Program-made: the position numbers and the translations under genes
Notes under the pieces: generated by a model
Seen by the model: only the letters and a program-made list of their open reading frames with translations
Databases searched by the model: none
What the model was told of the DNA's origin: nothing
From: Adiantum capillus-veneris
Lineage: Eukaryota > Streptophyta > Polypodiopsida > Polypodiales > Pteridaceae
DNA length: 64,000 nucleotides
Assembly (NCBI GenBank): GCA_014529385.2
Contig: CM043966.1
Location: forward strand, 98,071,587-98,135,586
Direction of reading: 5' to 3'
Part shown: piece after piece, positions 19,275-30,291 of the stretch
How the letters are laid out: each line of letters starts with the position of its first letter
Position numbering within the stretch: the stretch's first letter is position 1

Positions 19275-20130
19275 AAGACAAAAGCCTTTGAAGCATCTCT
19301 ATATCCCGAAAACGTGTCAATTGACTGCCCACTTCCTTAAACTCTTGGACTTTCTTGCTTTTGTCTTCCAGAAAGTCATACTGGTTGGCTCTGTAAAAAT
19401 TCTTCTCCTTTGCATAAAAGTTGTTGTCGCCAGAGTCTGAACTGTCTGTAGACGAGCCCTCTGTAGAACTGTCACTCATTGGGTGAGATTTAGACTTCTT
19501 TGCCTTTTTCTTGCCCTTTCCGAAGCGTTGTTTCTTGCTTCGCTTTTTGCCTTGTCGGTCTTCTTCGCTCGAGTCAAATGAGCTAGAAGAACTGTCAGAA
19601 GAAGAAGAAGAAGAAGAAGAAGAAGAAGAAGAACTGGGTACTCCTTCAAATCGAACACGCTTCTTCTGTTTCTTTGCCTTTTCAAAAGTTGACTGACGAC
19701 CCAAATAGCCCGGGAAGTTAGTGCCTTTCTTCTGCTTTTTGCCGTGCTTTTGAGCTTTGTTTTGCGCGTCAAAAAGCTGAGCAATTCGTGCATCAACCAC
19801 CTCTTCTAATTCCTTCTCTGAATACTTCTTCGGGAGCAGGAGGTTTCTTGAGAACGGGTTTTGAGGGTGGTGTTGTGGTTTTCTGCCACTGCATGTGCAC
19901 CTCCTCCAGAGAGGTCTTGCTCATATATACTACATTTTCGGGTCCTTGGCAAAATTAAGCATTATCTTTGTTGCGTCGTCGATCAATCGTTGACGCTCCA
20001 TCTCTCGACGGTCCGCCTGAGGAGGTTGAGGCGGGCCATACTCTTTGCCTGAATCTTCATTGTGATCCCTTCCCGCATTTCGGATGCAGAGGGAGTCGAC
20101 TAATCTTTGCCTGAAGCCATAGGTGCCATG
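19117..20130 (-). pseudogene. Chromovirus B gag
   Basis: The likely start is an ATG near 20130, about 45 nt after the primer site. The first ~60 codons include MERQRLIDDATKIML; then frame changes lead into the 227-codon frame 19800-19117, with a Lys-rich GKKQKKG segment, a poly-Ser/Asp tract coded by a (GAA)n microsatellite at 19601-19634, a second KKKAKK cluster, and the FDIAFVGG..SEHSKIRRAASYF motif also seen in F. No zinc knuckle is visible. The capsid portion seen after that motif in F (33000-33300) is not present here, so part of gag seems deleted. Confidence 0.72.
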
Positions 20131-20176
20131 GAAAAAAAATTGGGATCGGATTTCCTGTAGAAGAGAAATCAGCCGT

Positions 20177-20188
20177 GCTCTGATACCA
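20177..20188 (-). other. Primer binding site of chromovirus B
   Basis: Minus strand TGGTATCAGAGC one base after the LTR end. Confidence 0.93.
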
Positions 20189-20189
20189 C

Positions 20190-20892
20190 TGTAACAGACT
20201 TGGACACTCCAAGTCAAGAATCTACCGCGACAGCACCAAATAACCACTTCTTAACAGTTCACAGTTCACAATTTATTCGACACTGGCCCGGCGGAGTTCT
20301 GTGCCTAGAGATATTGGCCCCAAAGACTGGCGCCCCTTTCGGTATTTCTTTTTATATTAATCTGAGTTCAAAGTACAAGAGTGCGGGCAGGCGCTCACAC
20401 TTAGACTCTGCGTCCAGATACTCTGAGTTGTGAGAAGCCCTGCTAGCTTATTTAAAGGTACAAAGGATGCCAAAAGCAGAGCCCCAAAAGCTTATTTAAA
20501 AAGCTTGCCATAAAATTCTACCCTTAGGCTTTCAATTTTTAAAGCTTCTTTAAAAATTAAAAGCCCTTTCTCTCTCTCTTGCAATTACGTAGAAAATAAA
20601 GCAACAAAAGCTTTGCGTAGACTTTCAGCCAACGTTTGCATAACAAAAAACAGCCAGCACTCGCATAGAAAGAACCTGCCGTACAACTCTCCACGCACCA
20701 GCTTATCTGTATGTTGCCTTCTGGGATTTACGCCGCAAACTGCGGGCCTGACCGTACTGTGCAGCCACGCCATCACTTTAGCCAGCCAACCACGTCATCA
20801 TTTCTTGCGTGTGGTATGGGCAGCCACGTCAGCCTGCAACAGAGAGTGTATGTGTGTGTGTTGTGGGTACGTCACGTCACAGGTTTGTGACA
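20190..20892 (-). repeat. 5' LTR of chromovirus B (703 bp)
   Basis: Ends TGTCACAAACCTG...TCTGTTACA in minus sense. It contains several TGACGTGGC-type motifs near its start (20770-20880), resembling bZIP ACGT cores, and AAGCTTTTTAAATAAGC-rich sequence at about 20480-20510. By eye about 95% identical to the 3' LTR outside the deletion. Confidence 0.93.
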
Positions 20893-21234
20893 AGCTTCTT
20901 TGCCTTGAAGTCTAACTTCTGGCGCTTCTCCTTTGGCACATGGACAAAGGACGGACACCCAAAAAACTCGAAAGTGTGAGACCGAGGGTTTGCACCCATA
21001 GTAAGCCTGATAAGGAGTCATATCCTGCAAAGCATGGGGTAGGAGAACGGTTCTGGATGTAAACCGTCGGTTGCATGCCTCTGCCCAGTAAACCCGGGGC
21101 AAAGAAGCATGCGCAAGCATCGCACGAGCCATCTCCATGATAGTTCGATTCTTCTGCTCAACAACTCCGTCTTGGAAGGAGTAGTCAGCCGACACTGGAT
21201 GCCCTCTGACTTGCACCACTGTGCAAAGTCCTTC
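20893..21234 (-). pseudogene. Copia D integrase, C-terminal half of core
   Basis: From 21234 (solo A LTR junction) down to 20893 (B junction), minus frames encode FAQWCKSEGIQ, then after a 1-nt frameshift GVVEQKNRTIMEMARAML (with the catalytic Glu of D,D-35-E), YWAEACN, LQDMTPYQAYYG-type and KPSVSHFRVFG-like residues. Both ends continue in adjoining D fragments once the insertions are removed. Confidence 0.88.
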
Positions 21235-24200
21235 TGTAAGATGCAGCGGAAGTGAATGTTGAACTTTGCTCAAGATCAGTGCTCCAAACTGTGCTCAAGG
21301 CTCCTTTTACTTATGGAAGGGAGAGCCTTCCGTTCCTTTAGTGAGAGAGTGCAATGGACAAACAAAGTGAATGGACACTGTGAATGGAAGTGCATGAGAC
21401 TGAGAGAGAGAGAAGAGAATATGACACCAGAGACGTTGTAAAATCCTCCTCCAAGGGCCCCACTCTCGATGGCGAGAGTGGTCTACTATTGATTGCATAA
21501 TCTGATACAATGATGCTGATGCAAGTCTAATGGCTATGTCGATGCCGACGGGGTGGACGACGAGGACGAGACTATGGCTGAAAACTGAATCTGACGGCTG
21601 AAAGTCGATGGATTTGATGGCTGTTTTGGACAGCTATCTATGGCTGAAATCGCTGTCCAAATGGGGCTGGAAACGCTGGCTAAGGGTTGCTGAAATGCTA
21701 GTTTTTTGAGGCTGAAAACGCTGGCTGAAAATGTTGGTCTACTGAAGCTGAAAACACTGGTCTATTGAGGCTGAAAACGCTATTGATGTGTTGGTGTTGA
21801 GAGGCGGAAGTGAAAAATAGACCCGGTGGCCTCTACACCAAGACTATGCACAATGGCCTCATCATGGGGGATACACAATAAGGACACCACCTAGCAAGAT
21901 ATGGGGCTAGGACGTATACATATACACAATGAAGCATGCCATGGAAAACAATTTCAAGATCCACGCCCAAATGTGGAATGGGGTGGTCGGAGAATAAGGT
22001 GAGAGGAGTGGTGAATGAGTGAGAATGGGATTGCTACTCGTGCATGTTAGTAAGGAAGATAATGAGGTAGGGGAAACTTGCGAGTATGCTCACTTATCAT
22101 ACAAGAGGTGGCGAATCTGCACACCTCAAGATGGAAGTAGCAAGATGATAGGAATATGAGAGGGAGAGAGAGAGTGTGTGTGTATGGTGGCGAATCCGCA
22201 CACCTTTACATAAGCAGAAAAAAAAAAGGCAAGGAACAAGCATATACCATACTCACAATGAGATGTATCCAAAGCGACACAAAGCATGGCACCAAGATGG
22301 AGTGTGTTGATTGCTTGCAAAAGATGAATACAATAGGTAGCGTATGGCAGGAAAATGAGAAGGGGACAAGATCGTAGGAGGCATAATGGAGAGATGGGAG
22401 TTGATGGCGAGGAATATCATGAGTGTGTCCACCCTTCTTCTTCTTGAAATTGTGCCTTCAACCCTTAATTACAAGTGGTGTGGAGGTGTGGTGCTCATCT
22501 TTTGTGCATGGTGATGGTGTTGTGATTATGTGATTAGGGTTCATGCTACAAGCATGTAGCACAAGAGTGTGTATGGATAGGTGTGTGTGTGTGTGTGTGT
22601 GTTCTCCCCCTTAGTGAGCTCTCATGGCCTTCTTATATAGGGAAGGAGGGGAGGATTTAGCAATATTTCTATTTGAGGTGAGTGTCCCTCTTTGGTGACT
22701 AGGAAAATGGGGTGCATGTGACTGTGGCTCCCATCTTGTCTCCTCATTATTTACAATACCAGAGTCAATAGAGAGAGAAGATGAGAGAATGTGGGTAGGA
22801 TGTAGAGGATAGGAGATATTTACAATAGTCTAGCTTTGGCTAGACATAAGCTTATTAGGGAGAGAAGAGAGAGGTAAGAAATTTACAAGAGAGATTGTCA
22901 AAGGTGGATAGTTGTTGATGAGGATGGATCCTCCAAAAATGGTGATAGAATCACTCTAGACTTGCCAAGACCTCATTAAAAGAGCCTTGTCTCTTGTAAT
23001 CATGCTTGAAGACTTGTAGAACCATAGCCATTCTAGAGGGAAGAAAATTGGGGATGGTCTGTGTCACCATTACACGAGAAAACTGAAAACTGGGGTCCAC
23101 TACAAAAATCATATCTCCGTGTTCATAACTCCAAAAATTCTGAAAAAAATTGAGCTAAAAGTTGAGATCACGAGCTACATCTTTCATGTTGAACGCTCCT
23201 TCAGATTCGGGGTTCTTCTCTACTTAAAAAATTCAGCCAAATAATGTATTATTTGTGGCTGCAAAGGTCTTTTGGTGGTCCCCTTTGAGTGGACTTCTCT
23301 CTTGCCTTCAAGTGTGAGCTCCTTCATGTGTATGAAAACATGACCTAGAGTTTTGAAAAGATTGACAATCATCTAGATGGAGGTATTATTGAAATTTGAA
23401 AGTGGGGTTGAGGTTTGAAAATGAAAACTAGTGAATAAAATATTTGGTAGGGTGAAATAATATACATACATGAAAAATATATTAGAAAATACTAAAATAT
23501 ATAATGTAATTTAGAATATATATATTTAATATTTAAGGTCAAAAGAGAGATCAACAAAGAAAGCTTACTTATTTATGCTACATTGTGATTGATTAGCATA
23601 AGTCTTATTTATTTAATAAAGGCTAAAACGTTTGTGAAAAAGGGAAGAAAAAATCAAAAGTAACTTATATAATAGGAAATATTTTTGGTAAAAGAGAAAA
23701 AAAATATGGGGGGTTCCCATGCATGGAAAAGCTTGCCTCAGCGTTTGGTTGAAGAAAATGCTGGGAATGTGCTGGGGGTTCTCGTTGAGGAAAACGCCAA
23801 GGCTTAAGGTCTGAAAACGTTGATGCTTGCTGGAGAGAAAACGCCAGCTTGGTTCGGGAGGTCTTGCTTGAGAAGGGTCTCCAGAGGCCTGCTGCACTTG
23901 AGTGCCGGATGCTCTTCTTCTTCTGCCAGATAGTGCTAGCCTTGGGTTGCTTATATTTTATCTTAGCAAAGTTGCCCTACATAGTTTCCAACAAAAGTCA
24001 CTTAAAAATAATAAGTGAAAAATGTCAAAAATAGGGAAAATAGGTTTAATGTATTGGAAAATTTCCCTGATGGATTCTGATGGGAATGCTGATGATTATG
24101 CTGTGGCAATCGGAGGATATGCATCTAATCTAAGTGCCTGGTCATGCACAGTCTGCGAGCAGACTCACAAAAGTGCCAGATCACTTCCTATTCTAGGCTG

Positions 24201-24273
24201 ACTTGACTGAACTGAACCCTGGTCATGCTGTAGCTTGTCCACTGACACATAGGGTTGGATGTGTCACGTGACA
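21235..24273 (-). mobile_element. Solo LTR of family A in copia D integrase, itself interrupted
   Basis: Flanked by perfect 5-bp duplications ccttc (21230-21234 and 24274-24278). Minus-sense ends are TGTCACGTGACAC... and ...CATCTTACA, matching element A at both sides (21235-21790 and 23725-24273). No primer site or polypurine tract, so it is a solo LTR. The central ~1.9 kb is unrelated to the A LTR and is taken as a later insertion. It breaks D's integrase between the second catalytic Asp region (SDRGGEFTSK) and the QWC segment. Confidence 0.9.
21790..23725. mobile_element. Unclassified ~1.9 kb insertion within the solo A LTR
   Basis: Left edge near TGTTGGTG at 21789, right edge near 23725, where A-like aaaatgctggg motifs resume. 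It contains a (GT)n tract at 22581-22601, two ggtggcgaat..gcacacct copies (22107-22130 and 22180-22204), a purine-rich zone and an AT-rich right third. No coding domain. Clear terminal repeats or a TSD were not found, so edges are approximate. Confidence 0.45.
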
Positions 24274-25359
24274 CCTTCGAGGTGAACTCACCCCCTCTGT
24301 CTGAGCGAATACATTTGATGTGCAAGTTCTCCTCCTTTTCAACCATCGTCTTCCAATTTCGAACGAATCTGAAAGCCTCCGACTTGAGCTTTAGGAACCA
24401 AGCCCAAGTATACCTGCTGAAATCATCCACAAGCACACGCAAAAACTGTGAGCCAGAAAATGAATGAGTGCTCATTGGGCCACATAGATGAGTGTGAACT
24501 AGTGTAAGTGGTGCCGAAGCTCTGCTGGATGCCTGCTTCGGAAAAGCAACCCTGTGTTGCTTGCCCACCTGGCAAGCCTCGCATACGCCTGATGAGGAGC
24601 GTATCGCTGGTAAACCCTCCACCGTAGAGGTCCTAGCAGCCTGCTGAAGCTGCTGATAACATAGATGTCCAAATCGTGCATGCCATAGAGAAGAAGACTC
24701 CGTGGTCCTAGACAAAAGAGCAGTGAGGCGATATAGGGAACCATCGCGCTCACCGCGTGCAAGGATTGTACCTGTCGTAGAATCAGAAATGGTGACTGTG
24801 TCTCTCCCAAAGTGTATGGCAGCTCCCTGAGAGTCCAAACTCGACATAGAGAGGAGGTTGAAGGCCATGTCCGGAACGTAAAGCGCCTCCACCGGACTGA
24901 ACTTCGGGTCTGAGGTAGAACGTAAGAGGGTAATCTGGCTTGTGCCAGACACTGGAATCTCATGATTGTCACCCATAGTGACGGTCTGCCCATGAGTCTC
25001 CATGAGAGAGCTAAACCATGACTGTTGGGGAGTCATGTGAGTGGTGGCTCCATTGTCAACAACCCAAGTACCTGATTGCGATGTAGCAAGAGCGTGGTCT
25101 GTTGTCTCGACAAGAGCTGTCCCCGTCGTCTCGTGAGAGGCTACTACTGCAATCGAGGCTGTCTGTTTCTCCTTGTTGGCCTCGTCTCGCTTCTTCTTTC
25201 TGCATTCTGATTCTCTGTGCCCTTTCTTGTGGCAATGGTAACATTCAATGTCCTTGTTCTTCTTCTTCTTCTTACCTTTACCTTTCTTGTTACCTCCTTG
25301 AGCTATCAAAGCTCCTTCTGTATCAACAGCACCTCTCGCTCGGAATGTAGAGTGCCCCA
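24274..25359 (-). pseudogene. Copia D gag zinc knuckle, protease and integrase N-terminus
   Basis: The minus frame opens after the E junction with a Lys-rich segment, a zinc knuckle CYHCHKKGHRESEC (CX2CX4HX4C), the protease motif WVVDNGATTHMT (DNGA for DSGA), PVEALYVPDMAFNLLS, the GAG-pre-integrase HHCC region SSLWHARFGHL..VCEACQVGKQ, and the integrase core start (HTHLCGPM, FLRVLVDDFSRYTWAWFLK, CIRSDRGGEFTSK). It stops being D at 24274, where the solo A LTR begins. It is a single intact frame over about 360 codons. Confidence 0.93.
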
Positions 25360-25586
25360 TGTTGGAATTAGGGTTGCAGAGAAACACACACAGCTTGGAG
25401 AAGACGAAGGAAGCTCAAGGCACACAATAGAGAGTGTGCTACTTCGTGTGCAATGGAAAGATAGATAGCCCTAGAGTGATGGGCGTATATACAATGCACG
25501 GGGGAAAAAACCTCCTAAAGAGGGAAAAAATGCCCCGGCGGTCCTAGTGTGTTCACACACATCACTACCACATGTATATGGTAACA
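25360..25586 (-). repeat. 3' LTR of copia E (227 bp)
   Basis: Minus-sense TGTTACCATATAC...CTAATTCCAACA. Matches 30103-30291 over its first 189 bp. Confidence 0.92.
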
Positions 25587-25598
25587 AATCCCCCCTGG
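25587..25598 (-). other. Polypurine tract of copia E
   Basis: Minus strand CCAGGGGGGATT abutting the LTR start. Confidence 0.85.
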
Positions 25599-25661
25599 AG
25601 TGATGCGGTGAAGGAGAGCTGGCACATAAGTAAAGGGAAGTGCCATGCCCTGAGGACAGGA

Positions 25662-26451
25662 TCAGTCCACAAAGGGGAGTAAGCCCAAAGCTTTGCGGAA
25701 AGCTTCAAGCTTCTCACGAGACAATGCCTTTGTGAAAAGATCTGCAAGGTTGTCCTGTGTTGGCACATAAGCCAAGCTGATCTCTCCTGCTGAGAGCCTC
25801 TCCCTGACATAGTGGTAATGCACCTCAATGTGCTTTGTGCGAGCATGAAAAACTGGTTTCATCGCAACTGCCAATGCGCTCTGACTGTCAGTGTAGATAG
25901 TGTTGGCAATGTCCTGTCCAACACCCAAATCAGCCATAAGGCGTTTGAGCCATACACACTCAACCGTAGCTGTGAAGACTGCCCTGTACTCAGTCTCACA
26001 ACTTGAAGTGGCCACAGTAGGTTTCTTTTTTCTCAACCATGATATACATGAACTGCCAAGCATGAAACAAAAACCACTTGTGGACACTCGCCCAATCTGA
26101 GTCCGAAAAAGCATGTAAGTCTGGTGGCAATGATCCCCCCTTTGGATAAAACAAGCCAAGATGTAAAGTGCCACTAAGGTAGCGGAAAATCCTCTTGACA
26201 GCCTGCCAATGCTTAGATCCTGGGCTATGCGTAAATCTGCTGACCTGTGAGACTGCAAACTGAATATCCGGCCTCGTGTTGCATACATAAATGAGGCAGC
26301 CAACAACAGTTTGGTAAAGAGTGACATCAGCAGGATCGCCAGCATCATGTAGACTCAACTTCAAACCTGTTTCCATGGGAGTGGCAATAGGTTTGCAATC
26401 CTCAAGTCCAAACTTACATAGCAATGTCTCTATGTAACTTTTCTGACACAA
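25662..26451 (-). pseudogene. Copia E RT C-terminus and RNase H
   Basis: Frame 26451-25996 carries the post-palm RT segment (SYIETLLCKFGLEDCKPIATPM, VVGCLIYVCNTRPDIQFAVSQVSRF, FSDSDWA), then a frameshift near 26090 passes to the frame ending at 25662 with SSCETEYRA, VWLKRLMADLG, YTDSQSALAVA, HARTKHIEVHYHYVRE and ADLFTKALSREK. These are the standard copia RNase H blocks up to a normal C terminus ahead of the polypurine tract. Confidence 0.92.
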
Positions 26452-26918
26452 GGCAATACACCATTACACTGCTTAAACTGTATACCCAAATAATGATGCA
26501 ACAGCCCCAAATCTTTCATCTTGAAAGTAGCATTCAAATCAGCCTTAAATTCAGCAATATGTCTCTCATTTGGTCTAGTGATCAGCAAATCATCAACATA
26601 AAGAACCACAATGAGAAGTACATCACCCTCACGCTTTACATACAATGTGCTTTCTGTTGGACTGTTACGAAAGCCTCGTTTAACCAAATGAGTGTCAGCT
26701 TTCTCATACCAAGCATGAGGAGATTGCTTCAACCCATACAAAGCCTTCTTACATCTGCACACTTTGTCCTCTTGTCCTTTTATGACAAAACCGCGAGGCT
26801 GCGTTACATAAACTTCCTCAAATATGTCACCATTCAAGAAAGCAGTAACAATGTCTGATTGATGTACATCCCAACCAAAATGAGCTGCCAATGCACATAG
26901 AAAACGTATAGTAGTCAT
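26430..26918 (-). pseudogene. Copia E reverse transcriptase palm
   Basis: 162 codons with TTIRFLCALAAHFGWDVHQSD, VTAFLNGDIFEEVYVTQPRGF, CKKALYGLKQSPHAWYEK and an intact catalytic VLYVDDLLI box. A 1-nt frameshift at about 26440 separates it from the downstream frame. It continues in phase from the 27950-26970 frame across one stop. Confidence 0.93.
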
Positions 26919-26969
26919 ACGACAAGTGGGAGCAAAAGTCTTTTCATAATCTATGCCTTTTTGTTGTGC

Positions 26970-27950
26970 TTAACCTTTTGCAACAAGTCGAGCCTTATGG
27001 TGATCGATCTCACCATCCGGCTTGCGTTTCAACTTGTAAACCCACTTCAGACCAATGGCCTTTTTGCCAGGAGGCAAATCACATAAAGTCCACGTGTCAT
27101 TTTTTATAAGTGCATCATATTCTGATTGCATGGCAGCCATCCAATTTTTTGAATTCTGTGCTTCATCAAAAGACAGAGGCTCCTCAACGTCATGTAAGCT
27201 AGACACAGCCAAAGCATAACAATCTGATGCATAAGATGCATGGCGAGAGCCTGAACGAGTACGACTAAACAAAGGTGCATCCAATTCACGCAAAGTGTGC
27301 ACCAACCATTTTGGCATACCTCTAGCCTTCTCATTTTCAGCCCTTTCCTCATCAAGTACATCATGTACATCTACATCAGTAATAGGCTGATCTAAAACAT
27401 TTTCAGAAACCCCCATAGGTTGTACATTTGCCTCATTGGAACTTACATTCGTATTTCCACCACTGAAAAGAGGCAACAAAGTGTCATAAATGTCCTGTGA
27501 GCTTACATTACTATCTCTAGTACATGACAGCAAGGGCTGAACAGAATCTTCCACAAACACTACATCCCGAGAAACCAGAATACGTTTTGTTTGCGGATGA
27601 TACAACCTGTAACCTTTGCTTTCAGCACTAAAACCAACAAAAATATATTTGACAGCCTTATCATCCAATTTTCTGCGCTGCACTTGTGGCACCAAAGCAT
27701 ATGCCAAACAACCAAAAACACCCATGTGCTCAATAGAAGGCTTTCTATCATGCCATGCTTCATATGGAGTAATAGACTGCAAAGCTTTCGTAGGACACAT
27801 GTTAAGTATATAAGTGGCACACATGATGGCCTCAAGCCAAAAAGAATGCGGCAAAGCTTGACTTTTGACCATACATCGTGCCATTTCCGTCAGTGACCTA
27901 TTTTTCCTCTCAGCAACACATTTTGCTGAGGTGTATAAGGCACTGTACAT
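26970..27950 (-). pseudogene. Copia E integrase C-terminal half and RT N-terminus
   Basis: Opens with CVAERKNRSLTEMARCM (catalytic Glu), then FWLEAIMCATYILN, KPSIEHMGVFGCLAY, VKYIFVGFSAESKGYRLY, a Ser/Asn/Val-rich linker, and the RT lead-in EAQNSKNWMAAMQSEYDAL, LPPGKKAIGLKWVYKLKRK and ARLVAKG. It ends at a TAA at 26970. A one-base deletion near 27925 separates it from the upstream integrase frame. Confidence 0.92.
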
Positions 27951-27988
27951 TGGTGTTTTATCCCACGACTAGCCAGAAATGCATTAAA

Positions 27989-29488
27989 TTAATGAGACAT
28001 ATACTCCCCCCCTCGATCGGAACGGAGGGTGCCCATAGTACATTTCGAGACATTTTCAGCCATAGCCAGAAATTGTTTGAAGCACATAAAAACTTTGGAC
28101 TTCTCTTTAAGCGGAAATACCCATGCATGCCTGGAGTAATCATCAATGAAAGTCACGAAGTACAGGTAATTGCCCAAGGACGGAGTTTGCATGGGCCCAC
28201 AAACATCACTATGCATAAGCTGCAACCTGCATGTGGCCCGAACTGAACCATATTTTGGAAATTTAGAACACTGCATCTTACCCAAAATACAGCCTTCACA
28301 AACATGTTTGACAGGTGCTTCAAGAGACAGCAAAGAAGCAACCATATCAGATTTCTGCAAACGCAGCAAACTGGCAAAATTCAGATGACCAAAAGGTGCA
28401 TGCCAAAGTTTTGCATCTGAAATAGCCCTTGAATCTGCAACAGCATTTGTAAAATTTTGTCCACACTTGTCATACAAAGTGAGCTTATACAGCCCACGGC
28501 ACAAAAGCCCAGATGCAACAATTTCATCACCAAAACTGAGATCATGAACTGTACATTTGTCATCCACAAATTTGACTACAAGTCCAAGTCTAGCAAGTGC
28601 GGATACAGACAAGAGATTCTTCTTGATCCCAGGTACATAAAGTGCATCAACAAGTGTGAAGGAACTGCCATTAGCAGCAGTGAGCACAATCTTTCCAACT
28701 CCCTGAACTGGATAAGAGGCATTGTTGGCACAAGTGACTGAATTCCCATGAGGGACAGACTCGAGAGAAGTAAACAATTCACGATGTGAGGTAATGTGCT
28801 TTGTGGCACCACTGTCGAAATACCACACATGTGAATCTGCAGCAATTGACAAGCATGCATCGTGGACAGCAGGATTGTAAGTGCACTCTGCGCTAAAAGC
28901 CCATTCTGCATCAACATCAACAACACAGTCTTCTTTCACAGAAGACTCAACAATGGCTGCATTTGTAGTGGAACCAGCATTTGTAGTGGAACCACCCTCT
29001 TTCTTCTTAGCCTCTTTGGCCTTCAACTTAGGACACGACTTGATCAAGTGATCATTGGCTTTACAATAATGGCAACGCATCTTCTTTTTGCCCTTATCAC
29101 CAGAATTTCCAGACGAATTGCTGCCAGCAGAAGCATTCGGAACATAATTTTTTCCACTCGCAGCAGAACCATAAGAAGTGGCTGCATTGCTGTTACCACC
29201 CTTTCTTTGAGAAGCAATAAAAGCCTGTTCAACTGCACGCAACTACAATGTGCATAATGCATCAAACTTGACAACTTCTGGATCTCCTTGGGTTATAAGT
29301 CTCCAAGTACTAGCAAAAGTTTGGTAAGAATCTGGTAAGGCATCAAGAACAGTCTGCACAAGGGAATTGTCTGAAATAACTTCACCTGCAGAAATAAGTT
29401 GCTCATTGATATCGTTGACACTAGCAAGGAAAGTGTCCATATCATCTTCCTCATGCATAATCTTGGACTCTAGCTCTTTACGTAGCAA
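27989..29488 (-). pseudogene. Copia E gag C-terminus, protease and integrase N-terminal half
   Basis: One frame interrupted by a TAG at 29243. Gag helix DDMDTFLASVNDINEQL, then a zinc knuckle CHYCKANDHLIKSC, protease WYFDSGATKHITSH (DSGA intact), ALYVPGIKKNLLSVSALA, the HHCC motif (LWHAPFGHLN..CEGCILGKMQ, with Pro for the usual Arg) and the integrase core (MHSDVCGPM, FIDDYSRHAWVFPLK, LRSDRGGEYMSH), stopping at TAA 27989. It continues out of frame at 27950. Confidence 0.93.
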
Positions 29489-29889
29489 AAAGCAATTTTA
29501 GCCTCATTGCGGCTTGCATAAAGACCTGCTAGAATATCCCAAGCTTGTTTTGTAGATTTTGCTGAACGGATGTGAGGAACAATGGTGCGCTTCACAGTCA
29601 ACGCAATCAATGCATGAGCCTGCGCATCCTTAACATCCCAACGAGCTTGTTCTGCCGTAGGCAAAACAACTCTAATAGCTGCAATCCCTGCAGCAAGACC
29701 TGCAACATCCTCAACATCGCCTACATCCTCAGAACCAAGACGTACATCAATGCCCTGCACAATGTTCCAGACACCCTTTGACACAAGAACATGTTGCATC
29801 ATATAAGCCCACATAGAGTAGTTGTCCCCATCCAACCTGTCCTCAGCAGCAAACATCTTGAACACAGCTGTGTTGTTGTTGTCAGCCAT
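29470..29889 (-). pseudogene. Copia E gag N-terminus (UBN2-type)
   Basis: Start chosen at 29889, where MADNNNTAV opens the conserved gag (RLDGDNYSMWAYMMQHVLVSKGVWNIVQG, then AQAHALIALTVKRTIVPHIRSAKSTKQAWDIL). In-frame codons further upstream lie in the leader. A frameshift at about 29480 separates it from the gag C-terminal part. Confidence 0.9.
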
Positions 29890-30102
29890 GGTAAATGCTG
29901 TACCTGATGTGAAAACTGCCCGAAAATAGGAGAAACGGAGCGGGAACAACCTGTGCTATATAGCACAAACCGTAGAAGACTATATGGCACCTGTTATGCA
30001 GAAAATGGCACTGACAGAAATTCTGCACAAAATGACGAAATAGCCTGTGCAATACTGCCTGTAGTGGAAACGGAGGCCGAAATGAGCCCAAATCAAAATT
30101 CT
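29890..30102 (-). other. Copia E leader, primer site lost
   Basis: About 210 bp between the truncated 5' LTR and gag. No TGGTATCA-like site is present at the LTR edge, so the LTR 3' end plus primer site appear deleted. Confidence 0.7.
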
Positions 30103-30291
30103 GAGAAGACGAAGGAAGCTCAAGGCACACAATAGAGAGTGTGCTACTTAGTGTGCAATGGAAAGATAGATAGCCCTAGAGTGATGGGCGTATATACAAT
30201 GCACGGGGGAAAAAACCTCCTAAAGAGGGAAAAAATGCCCCGGCGGTCCTAGTGTGTTTACACACATCACTACCACATGTATATGGTAACA
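30103..30291 (-). repeat. 5' LTR remnant of copia E (189 bp)
   Basis: Matches 25398-25586 with two visible differences; lacks the last ~38 bp of the LTR. Confidence 0.9.

Larger units (their letters stand above)
7682..20892 (-). mobile_element. Ty3/gypsy chromovirus B, inserted in copia D and carrying a LINE
   Basis: Minus-strand element: 5' LTR 20892-20190, primer site 20188-20177, gag, protease, RT, RNase H, integrase with a C-terminal chromodomain, 3' UTR, polypurine tract and 3' LTR 8267-7682. Without the LINE it is about 6.2 kb. Flanks are agttt (7677-7681) and agctt (20893-20897), one mismatch; D's integrase frame is restored if the right-hand version is taken as ancestral. Several stops and frameshifts show it is no longer coding for a full polyprotein. 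Confidence 0.93.
25360..30291 (-). mobile_element. Ty1/copia element E inserted in copia D gag
   Basis: 3' LTR 25360-25586, interior with the copia order gag-PR-IN-RT-RH, and a 5' LTR remnant 30103-30291. Over the shared 189 bp the LTRs differ at only two positions by eye. Flanks are cccca (25355-25359) and cccct (30292-30296); D's gag frame continues across when E and one flank copy are removed. The 5' LTR lacks its last ~38 bp, and the primer site is gone. The interior has at least three stops and four frameshifts. Confidence 0.9.

Noticed and set aside
20872-21273. Complete 133-aa integrase-like gene
   Set aside because: Its two ends are LTR sequence of B and A; only the centre is copia D integrase.
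24188-24273. C-terminal extension of the D gag-PR-IN frame
   Set aside because: These codons are read from the solo A LTR after the insertion junction.
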